A DNA stretch of 64,000 nucleotides, taken from positions 22,202-86,201 of the forward strand of contig SVPN01000003.1 in NCBI GenBank assembly GCA_015065805.1. Direction: 5' to 3'. Position 1 is the stretch's first letter. The number at the start of each line of letters is the position of its first letter. Origin of the DNA: Oscillospiraceae bacterium (GTDB lineage Bacteria; Bacillota; Clostridia; Oscillospirales; Acutalibacteraceae). Under the pieces are notes generated by a model, which made no database searches, was not told the DNA's origin, and worked only from the letters and a program-made list of their open reading frames with translations. The position numbers were made by a program, and so were the translations under genes. Shown one piece after another: positions 28,759-38,600 of the stretch.

Positions 28759-29086
28759 TGTCGCCGCTGTGCTGTGTGAGCGGGCGGGTGTCGAGCTGCA
28801 GACGGTTCTGGCAATGACCGAGCGGGAGACGTTGCTCGGCTTTGCGTGTATGGCACAGAGCGGGGAAGAGGTAACGCTGTCGCATCTGGAAGCGCCCGAT
28901 GCCGCGTTGACCGATGCTCTTCTTCGTGCCGCGCTGAACTGCGCTCGCAGTGCGGGTGCAAAAGCGGCACAGATCTTGCACAAACCGCTCGTTTTGTATA
29001 TGACACAAAAGGGGTATCTGCGTGAATCGGAGCCCGCACAGGTCGAAATTGCGAATTTTTTTGCAAAATCGGCTTGCAAAGCGTAA
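28730..29086 (+). CDS. Hypothetical protein (possible degenerate GNAT-like)
   Basis: ORF overlapping rluB 3' end: MIEIKCAAPDVAAVLCERAGVELQTVLAMTERETLLGFACMAQSG... Confidence 0.6.
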   Translation: MIEIKCAAPDVAAVLCERAGVELQTVLAMTERETLLGFACMAQSGEEVTLSHLEAPDAALTDALLRAALNCARSAGAKAAQILHKPLVLYMTQKGYLRESEPAQVEIANFFAKSACKA

Positions 29087-29093
29087 AAAGTGC

Positions 29094-29122
29094 TTGTCAA
29101 AACCGATTTGGTTTGTTATAAT
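29094..29122 (+). promoter_or_regulatory. Strong predicted sigma-A promoter for the carboxyltransferase cluster
   Basis: TTGTCA - 17 nt - TATAAT. Confidence 0.75.
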
Positions 29123-29204
29123 TTAAACAATATGGGAAGTTTGGATTTTTTTGGATTCATGCTCCTTGGATTACAGAATATATGATGCGATGGAGGTAGA
29201 AATT

Positions 29205-30482
29205 ATGGGTATTCAGATTCCGGCGGATTCTGCGGCTCGTAACCTGCTTGTCGGTTTCTTTGACGCGGGTAGCTTTGTGGAGATTGATCGTTTTGCAAAA
29301 GACGGCGATCAGCCTGCTACGGCGGTTGCCGGTTACGGCACGGTGGACGGTGCTCCCGTATATGCATTCGCTCAGGATCACGATGTTTGCTGCGGCGCTG
29401 TCAGTAAGGCGCAAGCGGCGAAGATCCGCAAGGTCTACGAAATGGCGGCGCAAAACGGCGCTCCCGTGGTTGCTGTGTTTGACAGCGACGGCGCCAAGCT
29501 CGGCGAAGGCATTGATGCGATGGACGCCGTGGCGGATATCCTGATGGCGGCAAATGAGCTCTCGGGTGTGGTTCCGCAGATTGCGGTTGTCAAGGGCGGC
29601 TGTGTCGGTTCTTCGGCAATGATGGCGATGGCGGCGGATGTCGTGATCGCTGTGGACGGCAGTGATTATCGCCTGAATGTCGGCGATGAGCAAGCCTCTG
29701 CCGATGTGAATGCTCCCTCTGTTGATTCTGCTTTTGAAACGGTTCGTGCGCTTCTTGCCGCGCTTCCGTCGAACAATCTGTCTGCAGCCGCGCTTTATGA
29801 AGCGGATGCTTCCGTTGCTCAAACGGCGGATGTGGCGGGTGCTGTGGAAGCGTTCGCCGATGCCGATACGATCATTGAGCTTTGCAATAAAGACGGTGTC
29901 CGTGCCGCGTTTGCCCGTGTAGGCGGTGTTTCCTGCGGTCTTGTGTCTCTGCAGGGAGACAAGCTCGGTTGCGTCAGTGCCAAGGCGGCGCGCTTTGTGC
30001 GTCTGTGCGACAGCTTCTCGATCCCCGTGATTACGTTTGTGGATGCGGCGGGCTTCTGTTGCCTGAAGAGTGCTATGAAGCTTTCGCAGGCATACGCCGA
30101 GGCGACCACCGCCAAGATCACCGTGATCGGCGGTCGTGCTTACGGTCCCGTGTACATCGCGGTTGCCGGTAAGCGTGCCGGTGCGGATGCGGTGCTTGCT
30201 TGGGATACCGCGAAGATCGGTGCTCTTGCTCCCGAGACGGCTGTGCATCTGGAGTGGAAGGATCGTCTTGCGGCGATGACCGACCCCGCCAACGATCGCG
30301 CGAAACTCATCAAGGAATACGAAGACACGATGTATGATCCGATGGCGGCGGCCGCTTGCGGTTATGTGACCGATGTGGTTACCGTTGCTGAGACGAAAGC
30401 CCGTCTGGTGGGTCTGCTCGATATGCTCTCCGGCAAGCGTGTGACGAAGCTGCCGAAGAAACACGCCAATATTCAGCTGTAA
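29205..30482 (+). CDS. Acyl-CoA carboxyltransferase-like subunit (MmdA/12S-type; divergent and short)
   Basis: [20 protein letters not shown]..., [58 protein letters not shown]...[32 protein letters not shown] 29205 with ggaggtag RBS. Confidence 0.78.
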   Translation: MGIQIPADSAARNLLVGFFDAGSFVEIDRFAKDGDQPATAVAGYGTVDGAPVYAFAQDHDVCCGAVSKAQAAKIRKVYEMAAQNGAPVVAVFDSDGAKLGEGIDAMDAVADILMAANELSGVVPQIAVVKGGCVGSSAMMAMAADVVIAVDGSDYRLNVGDEQASADVNAPSVDSAFETVRALLAALPSNNLSAAALYEADASVAQTADVAGAVEAFADADTIIELCNKDGVRAAFARVGGVSCGLVSLQGDKLGCVSAKAARFVRLCDSFSIPVITFVDAAGFCCLKSAMKLSQAYAEATTAKITVIGGRAYGPVYIAVAGKRAGADAVLAWDTAKIGALAPETAVHLEWKDRLAAMTDPANDRAKLIKEYEDTMYDPMAAAACGYVTDVVTVAETKARLVGLLDMLSGKRVTKLPKKHANIQL

Positions 30483-30514
30483 GCTGTGAACCGTATTTAA
30501 GGAGGAATAAAACT

Positions 30515-30871
30515 ATGAAACATTTTAACATCACCGTGAACGGTACTGCCTATGATGTCCATGTCGAAGAGCTCGCTGCCGGTGCGGCTCCTACTGCGGT
30601 TCCCGCTGCTGCTCCCGCTCCCGCCGCTGCTCCCGCTGCTCCCGCCGCCGCTGCCGAAGGCACGGCTGTGGAAAGCCCGATGCCCGGTACCATCCTGAAC
30701 GTTCTCGTCAACGCGGGCGCAACCGTGAAGGCGGGCGACGTGCTGGTTGTCCTCGAGGCTATGAAAATGGAAAACGAAATCAAGGCTGCTGCTGACGGCA
30801 CCGTGACGGCTGTTCACGTCCGCAAGGGCGACAGCGTCGAGTCGGGCACTCCGCTCGTGACGATCGCGTAA
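30515..30871 (+). CDS. Biotin carboxyl carrier protein (biotin/lipoyl attachment domain)
   Basis: Ala/Pro-rich linker then [65 protein letters not shown] (AMKM biotinylation site). Confidence 0.95.
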   Translation: MKHFNITVNGTAYDVHVEELAAGAAPTAVPAAAPAPAAAPAAPAAAAEGTAVESPMPGTILNVLVNAGATVKAGDVLVVLEAMKMENEIKAAADGTVTAVHVRKGDSVESGTPLVTIA

Positions 30872-30909
30872 ATCTTTTTATAAAGTAAGATTGAAAGGAT
30901 GGATGAACA

Positions 30910-32310
30910 ATGGCTAAGGTAGGAATTACCGAAACCATCCTGCGCGACGCGCATCAGTCCCTCGTTGCTACCCGTATGACGACGGAGGAAATGATCCCCG
31001 CGCTGGAAATGCTCGATAAAGTTGGTTTTCATTCGCTGGAATGCTGGGGCGGTGCTACGTTTGACTCGTGCCTGCGCTTCCTGAACGAAGATCCGTGGGA
31101 GCGTCTTCGTACCCTGAAAAAGCATATGCCTAATACGCCGCTTCAGATGCTGTTCCGCGGTCAGAATATGCTCGGCTACCGTCACTATGCGGACGATGTT
31201 GTCGAATACTTTGTGCAGAAGTCGGTGGCAAACGGTATCGACGTGATCCGTATTTTTGATGCTCTCAACGACCTGCGTAATCTCCAAACCTCCATCAACG
31301 CCGCCAAGAAAGAAAAAGGCGCACACGTGCAGGTGGCGGTGTCTTACACCACCGGTCCCGTGTTCACCACGGACTACTATGTGGATTATTGCAAGAAGTT
31401 AGAGGAAGCAGGCGCGGATTCCATCTGCCTGAAGGATATGGCGGGCTTGCTCGTGCCGTATGCGACCTATGAGCTCGTCAAGGCTCTGAAAGAAAATGTC
31501 AAGATCCCGATCCAGGTGCACTCGCACTTTACGGCGGGTATTGCCGATATGGTTCTTATGAAGGCGATTGAAGCCGGTGCCGATGTGGTGGATACCGCGC
31601 TGTCGCCGCTGGCTCTCGGTACATCGCATCCCGCAACCGAGTCGATGGTTGCCGCTTTGCAGGGTACCGAGTTCGATACCGGTCTTGATCTCGTGCAGCT
31701 GACGGAGGTTGCCAAGCACTTCACCGGTCTCCGCCACAAGTATCTGGAGAGCGGTCTGCTCAACCAGAAGGTGCTTGAGGTTGATGCCAATGCGCTGATT
31801 TATCAGGTTCCCGGCGGTATGCTGTCGAACCTTGTCAGCCAGCTCAAGCAAGCCGGCAAAGAGGATCAGCTTCAGGCAGTTCTCGAAGAGGTTCCGCGCG
31901 TCCGTGCCGATGCCGGTTATCCGCCTCTCGTGACCCCGTCCTCGCAGATCGTCGGTACGCAGGCGGTGTTCAACGTCATCCAGGGTGAGCGTTACAAGAT
32001 GGTCACCAAGGAATTCCGCGGTCTTGTCCGCGGCGATTACGGCCGTACACCCGTGCCGATCGATCCTGAGTTTGTCAAGAAGATCATCGGCGATGACACG
32101 CCGATCACTTGCCGTCCTGCGGATCAGCTTGCTCCGGAGCTTGAGAAGCTCCGTTTGGAAATGTCCGAATGGTATGAGCAGGAGGAAGATGTTCTTTCCT
32201 ATGCGCAGTTCGGTCAGGTAGCGGTGAAGTTCTTCGAGCAACGCCGCAATGCCAAGTACGGTGTGGACGGCGCGCATTACGACGCAGAAAACAAGGTTCA
32301 TCCCGTGTAA
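30910..32310 (+). CDS. oadA: Oxaloacetate decarboxylase alpha / transcarboxylase 5S-type pyruvate carboxyltransferase subunit
   Basis: ITETILRDAHQSLVATRMTTEEMIPALEMLDKVGFHSLECWGGATFDSCLRFLNEDPWERLRTLKKHMPNTPLQMLFRGQNMLGYRHYADDVVEYFV; ends without a biotin domain. Confidence 0.92.
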   Translation: MAKVGITETILRDAHQSLVATRMTTEEMIPALEMLDKVGFHSLECWGGATFDSCLRFLNEDPWERLRTLKKHMPNTPLQMLFRGQNMLGYRHYADDVVEYFVQKSVANGIDVIRIFDALNDLRNLQTSINAAKKEKGAHVQVAVSYTTGPVFTTDYYVDYCKKLEEAGADSICLKDMAGLLVPYATYELVKALKENVKIPIQVHSHFTAGIADMVLMKAIEAGADVVDTALSPLALGTSHPATESMVAALQGTEFDTGLDLVQLTEVAKHFTGLRHKYLESGLLNQKVLEVDANALIYQVPGGMLSNLVSQLKQAGKEDQLQAVLEEVPRVRADAGYPPLVTPSSQIVGTQAVFNVIQGERYKMVTKEFRGLVRGDYGRTPVPIDPEFVKKIIGDDTPITCRPADQLAPELEKLRLEMSEWYEQEEDVLSYAQFGQVAVKFFEQRRNAKYGVDGAHYDAENKVHPV

Positions 32311-32315
32311 TTTAC

Positions 32316-32353
32316 ATGACCTGAAAAGCTCTGAAAAGGGCTTTTCAGGTCAT
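32316..32353 (+). terminator. Hairpin terminator downstream of oadA-like gene
   Basis: ATGACCTGAAAAGC / GCTTTTCAGGTCAT 14-bp perfect stem. Confidence 0.65.
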
Positions 32354-32433
32354 TTATTCCACTTAAGCTGACGAGAATCGAACCATTTACGGTCTCGCTC
32401 GTCGCTTGTATCTGTGCGGGTTTGCAAAGCGTC

Positions 32434-32706
32434 AGCGTAACAGGAGATATCCGAATCTGTTTTTTGACAGGATAGGATACCGACCTGCTTGCGTCATGCT
32501 CACTCAGCATACGACAGTATTCTTTGTTCGCCTTCCTTGCATCTCGATACCCTATCCTGCCAAAAAATCTCCGACCGCTGTATTCGGATGTTTTGGCTTT
32601 TACAAGGCAGACGACGACGCAAGGCTGACGCCTTTCAAGGAGGATAACGCCGTTAAAGGCAAAACACACAATATCAGCGGCAGGTTCGGGTATCTCCTGT
32701 TACGCT
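32434..32706. repeat. Nested inverted-repeat element (22-bp outer arms, inner 22-bp arms) upstream of yicC; MITE-like or structured leader
   Basis: Outer arms 32434-32455 AGCGTAACAGGAGATATCCGAA vs 32685-32706 TTCGGGTATCTCCTGTTACGCT (21/22); inner arms 32460-32481 TTTTTTGACAGGATAGGATACC vs 32546-32567 GATACCCTATCCTGCCAAAAAA (19/22); further hairpins between. Confidence 0.7.
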
Positions 32707-32721
32707 AAAGGAGAGGGTCGT

Positions 32722-33600
32722 ATGGTCAGAAGTATGACGGGCTACGGTCGTGCCCAGCAAATGCTTGACGGAATGGATATCACGTTTGAGATCAAATCTG
32801 TCAATCACCGCTATTTTGAATATTCGTCTCGTTTGCCGCGCGCATTCGGCTTTTTGGATGATAAGATCAAGCAGCACGTGCGCGGACTTGTTTCCCGCGG
32901 CAAGATCGATGTGGCGCTGTTTATCGAAACGACCGATGCGCCGGGAAGCTTTGTTAGCGTGAATCACTCCCTGGCAAAAGCATATTTAGCGGCATACGAT
33001 GAGCTTGCCGAAACCTACGGTCTCCGCAATGATATCACCGCTTCGATGCTGGCACGCACCCCCGATGTGTTGGTCGTGCATAAATCTGCTGAGGATGAAG
33101 AAGCCATCTGGCAGGCTGTGAAAACCGTTGCAGACGAAGCGATCGCTCGCTTTGTGGCGATGCGCGAAGCGGAAGGCGTGAATATGCGTAACGATCTGCT
33201 TGCCCGTCGTCAGACGATTCTTGAAATCGTCGCTCAGATCGAAGAGCGTTCTCCGCAGACTGTCAAGGAGCACAACGAAAAGCTCCTTGCCCGTATGCAG
33301 GAGCTTCTCGGTTCGGCAACAGTCGATGAACAGCGCTTGTTGACGGAAGCGGCATTGTTTGCGGATAAGATCGCGGTCGCGGAGGAAACCGTCCGCCTGC
33401 GCAGTCATATGGATCAGCTGGAGGAGATTCTCAACGGCAGAGAAGCCATCGGCCGAAAGCTGGATTTCCTTGTGCAGGAGATCAACCGCGAGACCAATAC
33501 CATCGGCTCAAAAGCGTCGGATGTTACGATTGCGCGTCTCGTTGTCGAGATGAAATCGGAGATCGAAAAGATCCGCGAACAATTACAGAATATCGAATAA
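32722..33600 (+). CDS. yicC: YicC family endoribonuclease-like protein
   Basis: MVRSMTGYGRAQQMLDGMDITFEIKSVNHRYFEYSSRLPRAF...LDFLVQEINRETNTIGSKASDV. Confidence 0.93.
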   Translation: MVRSMTGYGRAQQMLDGMDITFEIKSVNHRYFEYSSRLPRAFGFLDDKIKQHVRGLVSRGKIDVALFIETTDAPGSFVSVNHSLAKAYLAAYDELAETYGLRNDITASMLARTPDVLVVHKSAEDEEAIWQAVKTVADEAIARFVAMREAEGVNMRNDLLARRQTILEIVAQIEERSPQTVKEHNEKLLARMQELLGSATVDEQRLLTEAALFADKIAVAEETVRLRSHMDQLEEILNGREAIGRKLDFLVQEINRETNTIGSKASDVTIARLVVEMKSEIEKIREQLQNIE

Positions 33601-33612
33601 GAGGGAAACCGT

Positions 33613-33861
33613 ATGAAATTGTTGAATATCGGCTTTGGCAATATGGTTTCGGCAAACCGTCTGTTGGCGATTGTCAGTCCGGATTCGGCTCCGATCAAAC
33701 GCATTATTCAGGATGCCAAGGACAGCGGACGCCTGATTGACGCGACCTACGGTCGTCGCACACGCGCCGTGCTGATGATGGACAGCGATCACGTGATCCT
33801 GTCGGCGATTCAGCCCGAAACCGTGGCAGGACGACTGACAGACGATGAGGAGGATCAGTAA
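33613..33861 (+). CDS. remA: DUF370 / RemA-like extracellular matrix regulatory protein
   Basis: [75 protein letters not shown]. Confidence 0.93.
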   Translation: MKLLNIGFGNMVSANRLLAIVSPDSAPIKRIIQDAKDSGRLIDATYGRRTRAVLMMDSDHVILSAIQPETVAGRLTDDEEDQ

Positions 33862-33863
33862 AT

Positions 33864-34487
33864 ATGGCAAAAAAAGGAATGCTGATTGTGCTTTCCGGTC
33901 CGTCCGGCTCCGGTAAAGGCACAATCATCAGTAAGCTTCTTGCACAACGCGAGGATACGGTGCTGTCGATCTCGATGACGACCCGTGCACCGCGTCCGGG
34001 CGAAATCGACGGTGTGCACTATTATTTCACCTCCCGTGAGGAATTTGAGCAGATGCAGGCGTTAGGCGCGTTTTTGGAATCGGCGGAATACAACGGGAAC
34101 TATTACGGTACGCCCGAAAGCAATGTCCGCAACTGGCTTGCTGAGGGCAAAAACGTGATTCTTGAGATTGAAGTACAGGGTGCCGAAAAGGTAATGGATT
34201 ATCGTTCCGACCTGGTTTCCGTGTTTATCACGATTCCGTCGATGGAAGAGCTTTACCGTCGGCTGAAGGGTCGCAATACCGAGACAGAAGAAACCATCCA
34301 AAAGCGTATGGCGGTTGCGAAGCGTGAGCTTCAACGCGCGTTCCGCTACGATTACGTGGTGATCAACGACGAGGTTGATCTGGCGGTGGAACGTATCAAT
34401 ACGATTATTGAGGCGGAGCAAATGCGATTTGCCCGTATGGACGAAGACTACATCAAGGGGGTACTTGAAAATGCTCAGACCGAGTGA
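33864..34487 (+). CDS. gmk: Guanylate kinase
   Basis: GMLIVLSGPSGSGKGTIISKLL...SMTTRAPRPGEIDGVHYYF...NVILEIEVQGAEKVM. Confidence 0.95.
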   Translation: MAKKGMLIVLSGPSGSGKGTIISKLLAQREDTVLSISMTTRAPRPGEIDGVHYYFTSREEFEQMQALGAFLESAEYNGNYYGTPESNVRNWLAEGKNVILEIEVQGAEKVMDYRSDLVSVFITIPSMEELYRRLKGRNTETEETIQKRMAVAKRELQRAFRYDYVVINDEVDLAVERINTIIEAEQMRFARMDEDYIKGVLENAQTE

Positions 34488-34695
34488 TATTGAACAACTG
34501 AAAGGCGAAAACAGCCGTTACGCCGTCGTGGTAGCGGTGGCAAAGCACGCACGTGCGATTGCGGACAAAGCGATCGAAGACGGTAAGATCATCATCGAAA
34601 AGCCCGTCAGCCTTGCAATCGAGGATTTCAAGAGCGGCGAATATAAGATGTTTGTGTCGGCTCCGTCCGAGGACGACGCGGCGGTTGAGGAATAA
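34471..34695 (+). CDS. rpoZ: RNA polymerase omega subunit
   Basis: MLRPSDIEQLKGENSRYAVVVAVAKHARAIADKAIEDGKIIIEKPVSLAIEDF; start set at ATG 34471 overlapping gmk. Confidence 0.88.
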   Translation: MLRPSDIEQLKGENSRYAVVVAVAKHARAIADKAIEDGKIIIEKPVSLAIEDFKSGEYKMFVSAPSEDDAAVEE

Positions 34696-34700
34696 GTGAC

Positions 34701-37166
34701 GTGCAGGAGTCTCTCATCGTGAAGGTTGCCGTGGAAAAAGCGGTGTACCATTTCGATAAGCTGTACAGCTACTATGTTCCCAAGGCACTCGGCTCGGTTG
34801 AGGTCGGGTGTCGGATCGTTGTGCCTTTCGGCGGCGGCAACCGCCGCTGTCAGGCAATTGTAATGGAATACGATACAAAAACCGATTTTAGGAAACTAAA
34901 ACCGGTTTTTGCCATACTTGACGATACACCGTTTTTTACGCGACCGATGCTGGAAACGGCAAAATTCGTAAAAGAACGCACCTTCTGCTCGCTGTACGAT
35001 GCCGCAATGGCTATGGTGCCTCCCGGTATGTATATGAAGCTCAAGCCCTGTTATGCGGCGGTAAGACCTCGCAACGAGGAGATGTTTGAAGCACTTTCGG
35101 AGGAAGAACAGGCGATCGTTCGGTTCCTCGAAAAAGCCCCTGACGGCGTGTTTGAGGAAAAGCTGTCTGCAAAATTCAAGCACGATCTGACAGCCGAGCT
35201 TCTGACGCTGGTGCAAAAGGGGCTCATCATTCGCTCGGATGCGGCAAAACGCCTTGCTTCTGATGCGACGGTACGTATGGCACGCCTCACGCTTCATGGA
35301 GATGAACTGAAAAATGCCGTTGTGTTGCATAAATGCTCCGAAAAGCAACGTGCGGTGCTTCAGCTTCTGGAAGAATGCGGGGCGGCATCCGTCAAAGAGC
35401 TTTGCTATTTTGCGTCTGTTACATCGGCAGTTGTCACAGCTGTGCATAAAAAAGGGCTGATCGAACTGTACGACAGCGAAGTGTTGCGTTCTCCCGTTGC
35501 GCAATCGGGTGAGGAAATGCCGCCGATCTGCTCGGTGACACTCAGTGACGAACAACAGCGTGTGTATGAGGGGCTCACTGCTTTATGTGACAGCGGAAAA
35601 CCCTGTGCGGCGTTGCTTCACGGCGTTACGGGAAGCGGCAAAACGCAGGTGTATATGAACCTGATCGACCACGTGCTGGAAAGCGGTCGCACGGCATTGG
35701 TGTTAGTGCCGGAAATATCGCTGACACCGCAGATGATGACGCTCTTTTTCAAGCGTTACGGCAAGCGGGTGGCGTTGTTGCACAGCGGATTATCCCTCGG
35801 TGAGCGCACGGATGAATGGAAGCGTGTCCGACGCGGAGAGGCATCGATCGTGCTCGGTACGCGCTCGGCGGTGTTTGCACCGCTTGAAAATCTCGGGCTG
35901 ATCGTTGTGGACGAGGAGCAGGAGCATACCTACAAATCCGACAGCTCTCCGCGGTATCACACCAAGGATGTGGTGCGTTATCGCTGTACACAGCACAACG
36001 CGCTGATGCTTCTTTGCTCGGCAACGCCGTCGGTGGAATCGTATTATAATGCGCTTTCGGGACGGTATCGGCTGTTTACGCTGAATGCACGCTTCGGACA
36101 AGCAGGATTGCCGCGGGTGCAGATCGTCGATATGCGCGAACAGCCGCAGGCAGACGGCTTGCTCAGTGAGCCGCTTTGTCACGCTTTGGAAGACTGCTTT
36201 GCAAACGGCAAACAAGCCATTTTGCTGTATAACCGCCGCGGCTATCATACGTTTGTGTCCTGCCGTAGCTGCGGCCACGTGATCACCTGCCCGTCGTGCA
36301 GCATCTCGATGACCTATCACGCGGCGAACAACCGCCTGATCTGCCATTACTGCGGACGCATTGAACCGTACAAAACGGAGTGTCCCGAATGCGGCTCGGA
36401 CAAGGTGCGCTATTCGGGGCAGGGGACACAGCGCATTGAAGAAGCGCTGTCGGTACGGTTTCCGAAGGCGCGTGTGCTTCGTATGGATGCCGATACCACG
36501 ATGTCCCGCTTTGCTTATGAGGAAAAATTCTCGGCGTTTGCACGCGGAGAATATGACCTGATGATCGGTACACAGATGGTTGCAAAGGGGCTGGATTTCC
36601 CGAATGTGTCGCTGGTCGGTGTCCTTTCGGCAGATATGTCGCTGTTTTGTGACGATTTCCGCTCGTTTGAGACCACGTTTGCCTTGCTGACGCAGGTGAT
36701 CGGTCGGGCGGGACGCCGTTCGGAGGAGGGAACAGCCCTTGTGCAGACCTACGCGCCCGAAAATGAGGTGATCGCGCAAGCGGCGGCACAGGATTATCTT
36801 GCGTTTTATCGCTCGGAAATCGAGGCACGACGTGCGATGGGATATCCGCCGTACACCGATTTGTATCTGTTCGGCTTGTCCGGACTTAAAGAAAACGATG
36901 TCAAAACAGCCGCGCAAAAGCTGTTGTCGATCCTGCGATATCTGGCAGGACATAAATACCCCGATCTCAAGCTTATCGTGCTGGACCCGTCTCCTGCAAC
37001 GGTGAGTAAGATCGCGGGAAAATTTCGCTATAAGCTGCTGATGAAAACGGTCAATACAGCGCGCTTGCGCGAGATGGTGACCGAGGCTCTGGAAGCCTAT
37101 CAGCACGAAGGAATCAGTAAATATGTCAGTGTTTACGCGGATGTGAATCCCTCCGCGATGCTATGA
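34701..37166 (+). CDS. priA: Primosomal protein N' (PriA helicase)
   Basis: LLHGVTGSGKTQVYMNLIDHVLESGRTALVLVPEISLTPQM...IVDEEQEHTYKSD...Zn-binding Cys motifs CRSCGHVITCPSCS...CHYCGRIEPYKTECPECGS; GTG start. Confidence 0.95.
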   Translation: MQESLIVKVAVEKAVYHFDKLYSYYVPKALGSVEVGCRIVVPFGGGNRRCQAIVMEYDTKTDFRKLKPVFAILDDTPFFTRPMLETAKFVKERTFCSLYDAAMAMVPPGMYMKLKPCYAAVRPRNEEMFEALSEEEQAIVRFLEKAPDGVFEEKLSAKFKHDLTAELLTLVQKGLIIRSDAAKRLASDATVRMARLTLHGDELKNAVVLHKCSEKQRAVLQLLEECGAASVKELCYFASVTSAVVTAVHKKGLIELYDSEVLRSPVAQSGEEMPPICSVTLSDEQQRVYEGLTALCDSGKPCAALLHGVTGSGKTQVYMNLIDHVLESGRTALVLVPEISLTPQMMTLFFKRYGKRVALLHSGLSLGERTDEWKRVRRGEASIVLGTRSAVFAPLENLGLIVVDEEQEHTYKSDSSPRYHTKDVVRYRCTQHNALMLLCSATPSVESYYNALSGRYRLFTLNARFGQAGLPRVQIVDMREQPQADGLLSEPLCHALEDCFANGKQAILLYNRRGYHTFVSCRSCGHVITCPSCSISMTYHAANNRLICHYCGRIEPYKTECPECGSDKVRYSGQGTQRIEEALSVRFPKARVLRMDADTTMSRFAYEEKFSAFARGEYDLMIGTQMVAKGLDFPNVSLVGVLSADMSLFCDDFRSFETTFALLTQVIGRAGRRSEEGTALVQTYAPENEVIAQAAAQDYLAFYRSEIEARRAMGYPPYTDLYLFGLSGLKENDVKTAAQKLLSILRYLAGHKYPDLKLIVLDPSPATVSKIAGKFRYKLLMKTVNTARLREMVTEALEAYQHEGISKYVSVYADVNPSAML

Positions 37167-37183
37167 AAGTGAGTGAATGAGAA

Positions 37184-37648
37184 ATGGCGATTCGAAACAT
37201 TGTCAAAGAGGGCGATGATACCCTTGCAAAGGTGTGCCGTCCCGTAACGGAGTTCAATGAGCGTTTGTGGCAACTTCTTGACGATATGCGGGAAACGCTG
37301 GAGATGGCAGACGGTGTCGGTCTTGCCGCACCGCAGGTGGGGATTCTGCGCCGCTTGTTCATTATGAACGTCGGTGATGGCTGGATCGAAGCGATCAATC
37401 CCGAAATCGTGTTGTGTGAGGGCGAACAGCAGGAAGTGGAAGGCTGTTTGTCCTGCCTGGGCGAATACGGCATCACCAAGCGTCCTCAGAAAGTGCGTAT
37501 GAAGGCGCAGGATCGTCACGGTAACTGGTTCTTTATCACGGGCGAGGATCTGAAAGCCCGTTGCATCTGTCACGAATCCGATCACCTTGACGGCGTGCTG
37601 TTCAAGACCCGCGCTGTACGGATGCTGGATCCTTCGGAATTGGCGTGA
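37184..37648 (+). CDS. def: Peptide deformylase
   Basis: GVGLAAPQVGILRR, EGCLSCLGEYG, CHESDHLDGVLF. Confidence 0.93.
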   Translation: MAIRNIVKEGDDTLAKVCRPVTEFNERLWQLLDDMRETLEMADGVGLAAPQVGILRRLFIMNVGDGWIEAINPEIVLCEGEQQEVEGCLSCLGEYGITKRPQKVRMKAQDRHGNWFFITGEDLKARCICHESDHLDGVLFKTRAVRMLDPSELA

Positions 37649-37659
37649 GGTGATAACGG

Positions 37660-38586
37660 ATGCGCATTGTCTATATGGGTACCCCCGAATTTGCCGTGCC
37701 GTCTCTTCAGCGTCTGATTGATGACGGTCACGAGGTGGTTCTGGCGGTGACACAGCCCGATAAACCCGTCGGGCGCAAACAGGTGATGACACCGCCTCCG
37801 GTGAAGGTGTGTGCAACGGAGCACGGCATCGCCGTGTATCAGCCGACGTCGATGAAAACCGAGGAAGCCCTTGCCACCCTGCGAAATGCCGCTCCCGACC
37901 TGATCGTTGTAGCGGCTTACGGCAAGATCCTGCCTAAAGCGGTGCTGGAGCTTCCGCCGCACGGCTGTATTTGTGTTCACGCGTCGCTGTTGCCTGCGTA
38001 TCGCGGTGCGGCACCGATTCAATGGGCGGTGCTCAACGGCGAAACGGTGGCGGGTGTGACCACGATGATGATGGATGAAGGCATCGACACGGGCGATATG
38101 CTGTTGAAAGCCTCCCGTGAGGTGCCCTGTGATATGACGGCAGGTGAGCTTCACGATCTGCTCAGCGTTGACGGCGCTCAGTTACTGAGTGATACTCTGC
38201 AGGCGCTGGAAAACGGTACACTGACAAGAACGCCGCAACCCGCCGACAGTACGACGGCATACGCGTCGATGCTCGATAAACGGCTCTCACCGCTGGATTT
38301 CCGCAAGCCCGCAAAAACGCTTTGTGATCAGGTGCGCGGACTCTGCCCGTGGCCGAGTGCCAATTGCACGTTGCACGGAAAAACGATGAAGGTGCACAAA
38401 GCTGAAATGGGAGAACCGACATCGCTTCCCGCGGGAACGGTGTGTGCGCTTGATCCCTTGTCGGTCGCTTGCGGTGACGGCAACAGCCTGCGGATGCTCG
38501 AGGTGCAGTACGAAGGCAAGCAACGGATGAAGGCGGCGGATTTTCTGCGCGGTCATACCGTTGAAATCGGTGAAACAGTACAGTAA
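37660..38586 (+). CDS. fmt: Methionyl-tRNA formyltransferase
   Basis: MRIVYMGTPEFAVPSLQRLID...VHASLLPAYRGAAPIQWAVLNGE...TMMMDEGIDTGDML. Confidence 0.95.
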   Translation: MRIVYMGTPEFAVPSLQRLIDDGHEVVLAVTQPDKPVGRKQVMTPPPVKVCATEHGIAVYQPTSMKTEEALATLRNAAPDLIVVAAYGKILPKAVLELPPHGCICVHASLLPAYRGAAPIQWAVLNGETVAGVTTMMMDEGIDTGDMLLKASREVPCDMTAGELHDLLSVDGAQLLSDTLQALENGTLTRTPQPADSTTAYASMLDKRLSPLDFRKPAKTLCDQVRGLCPWPSANCTLHGKTMKVHKAEMGEPTSLPAGTVCALDPLSVACGDGNSLRMLEVQYEGKQRMKAADFLRGHTVEIGETVQ

Positions 38587-38600
38587 AGGGAGGGAGTGCC

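Noticed and set aside
30590-30660. GC-rich repetitive gctcccgccgctgctccc tract
   Set aside because: Encodes the normal flexible Ala/Pro linker of the biotin carrier protein
32366-32400. tRNA T-arm-like string (complement reads GGTTCGATTCTCGTCAGC)
   Set aside because: T-stem does not pair and no acceptor/anticodon arms are found; not a tRNA gene, at most a remnant
32298-32669. 123-aa minus-strand and 100-aa plus-strand ORFs in the yicC upstream region
   Set aside because: They lie across the inverted-repeat element and the oadA terminator; more likely open frames by chance in a structured or mobile element than genes, though a repeat-encoded peptide cannot be excluded without a search
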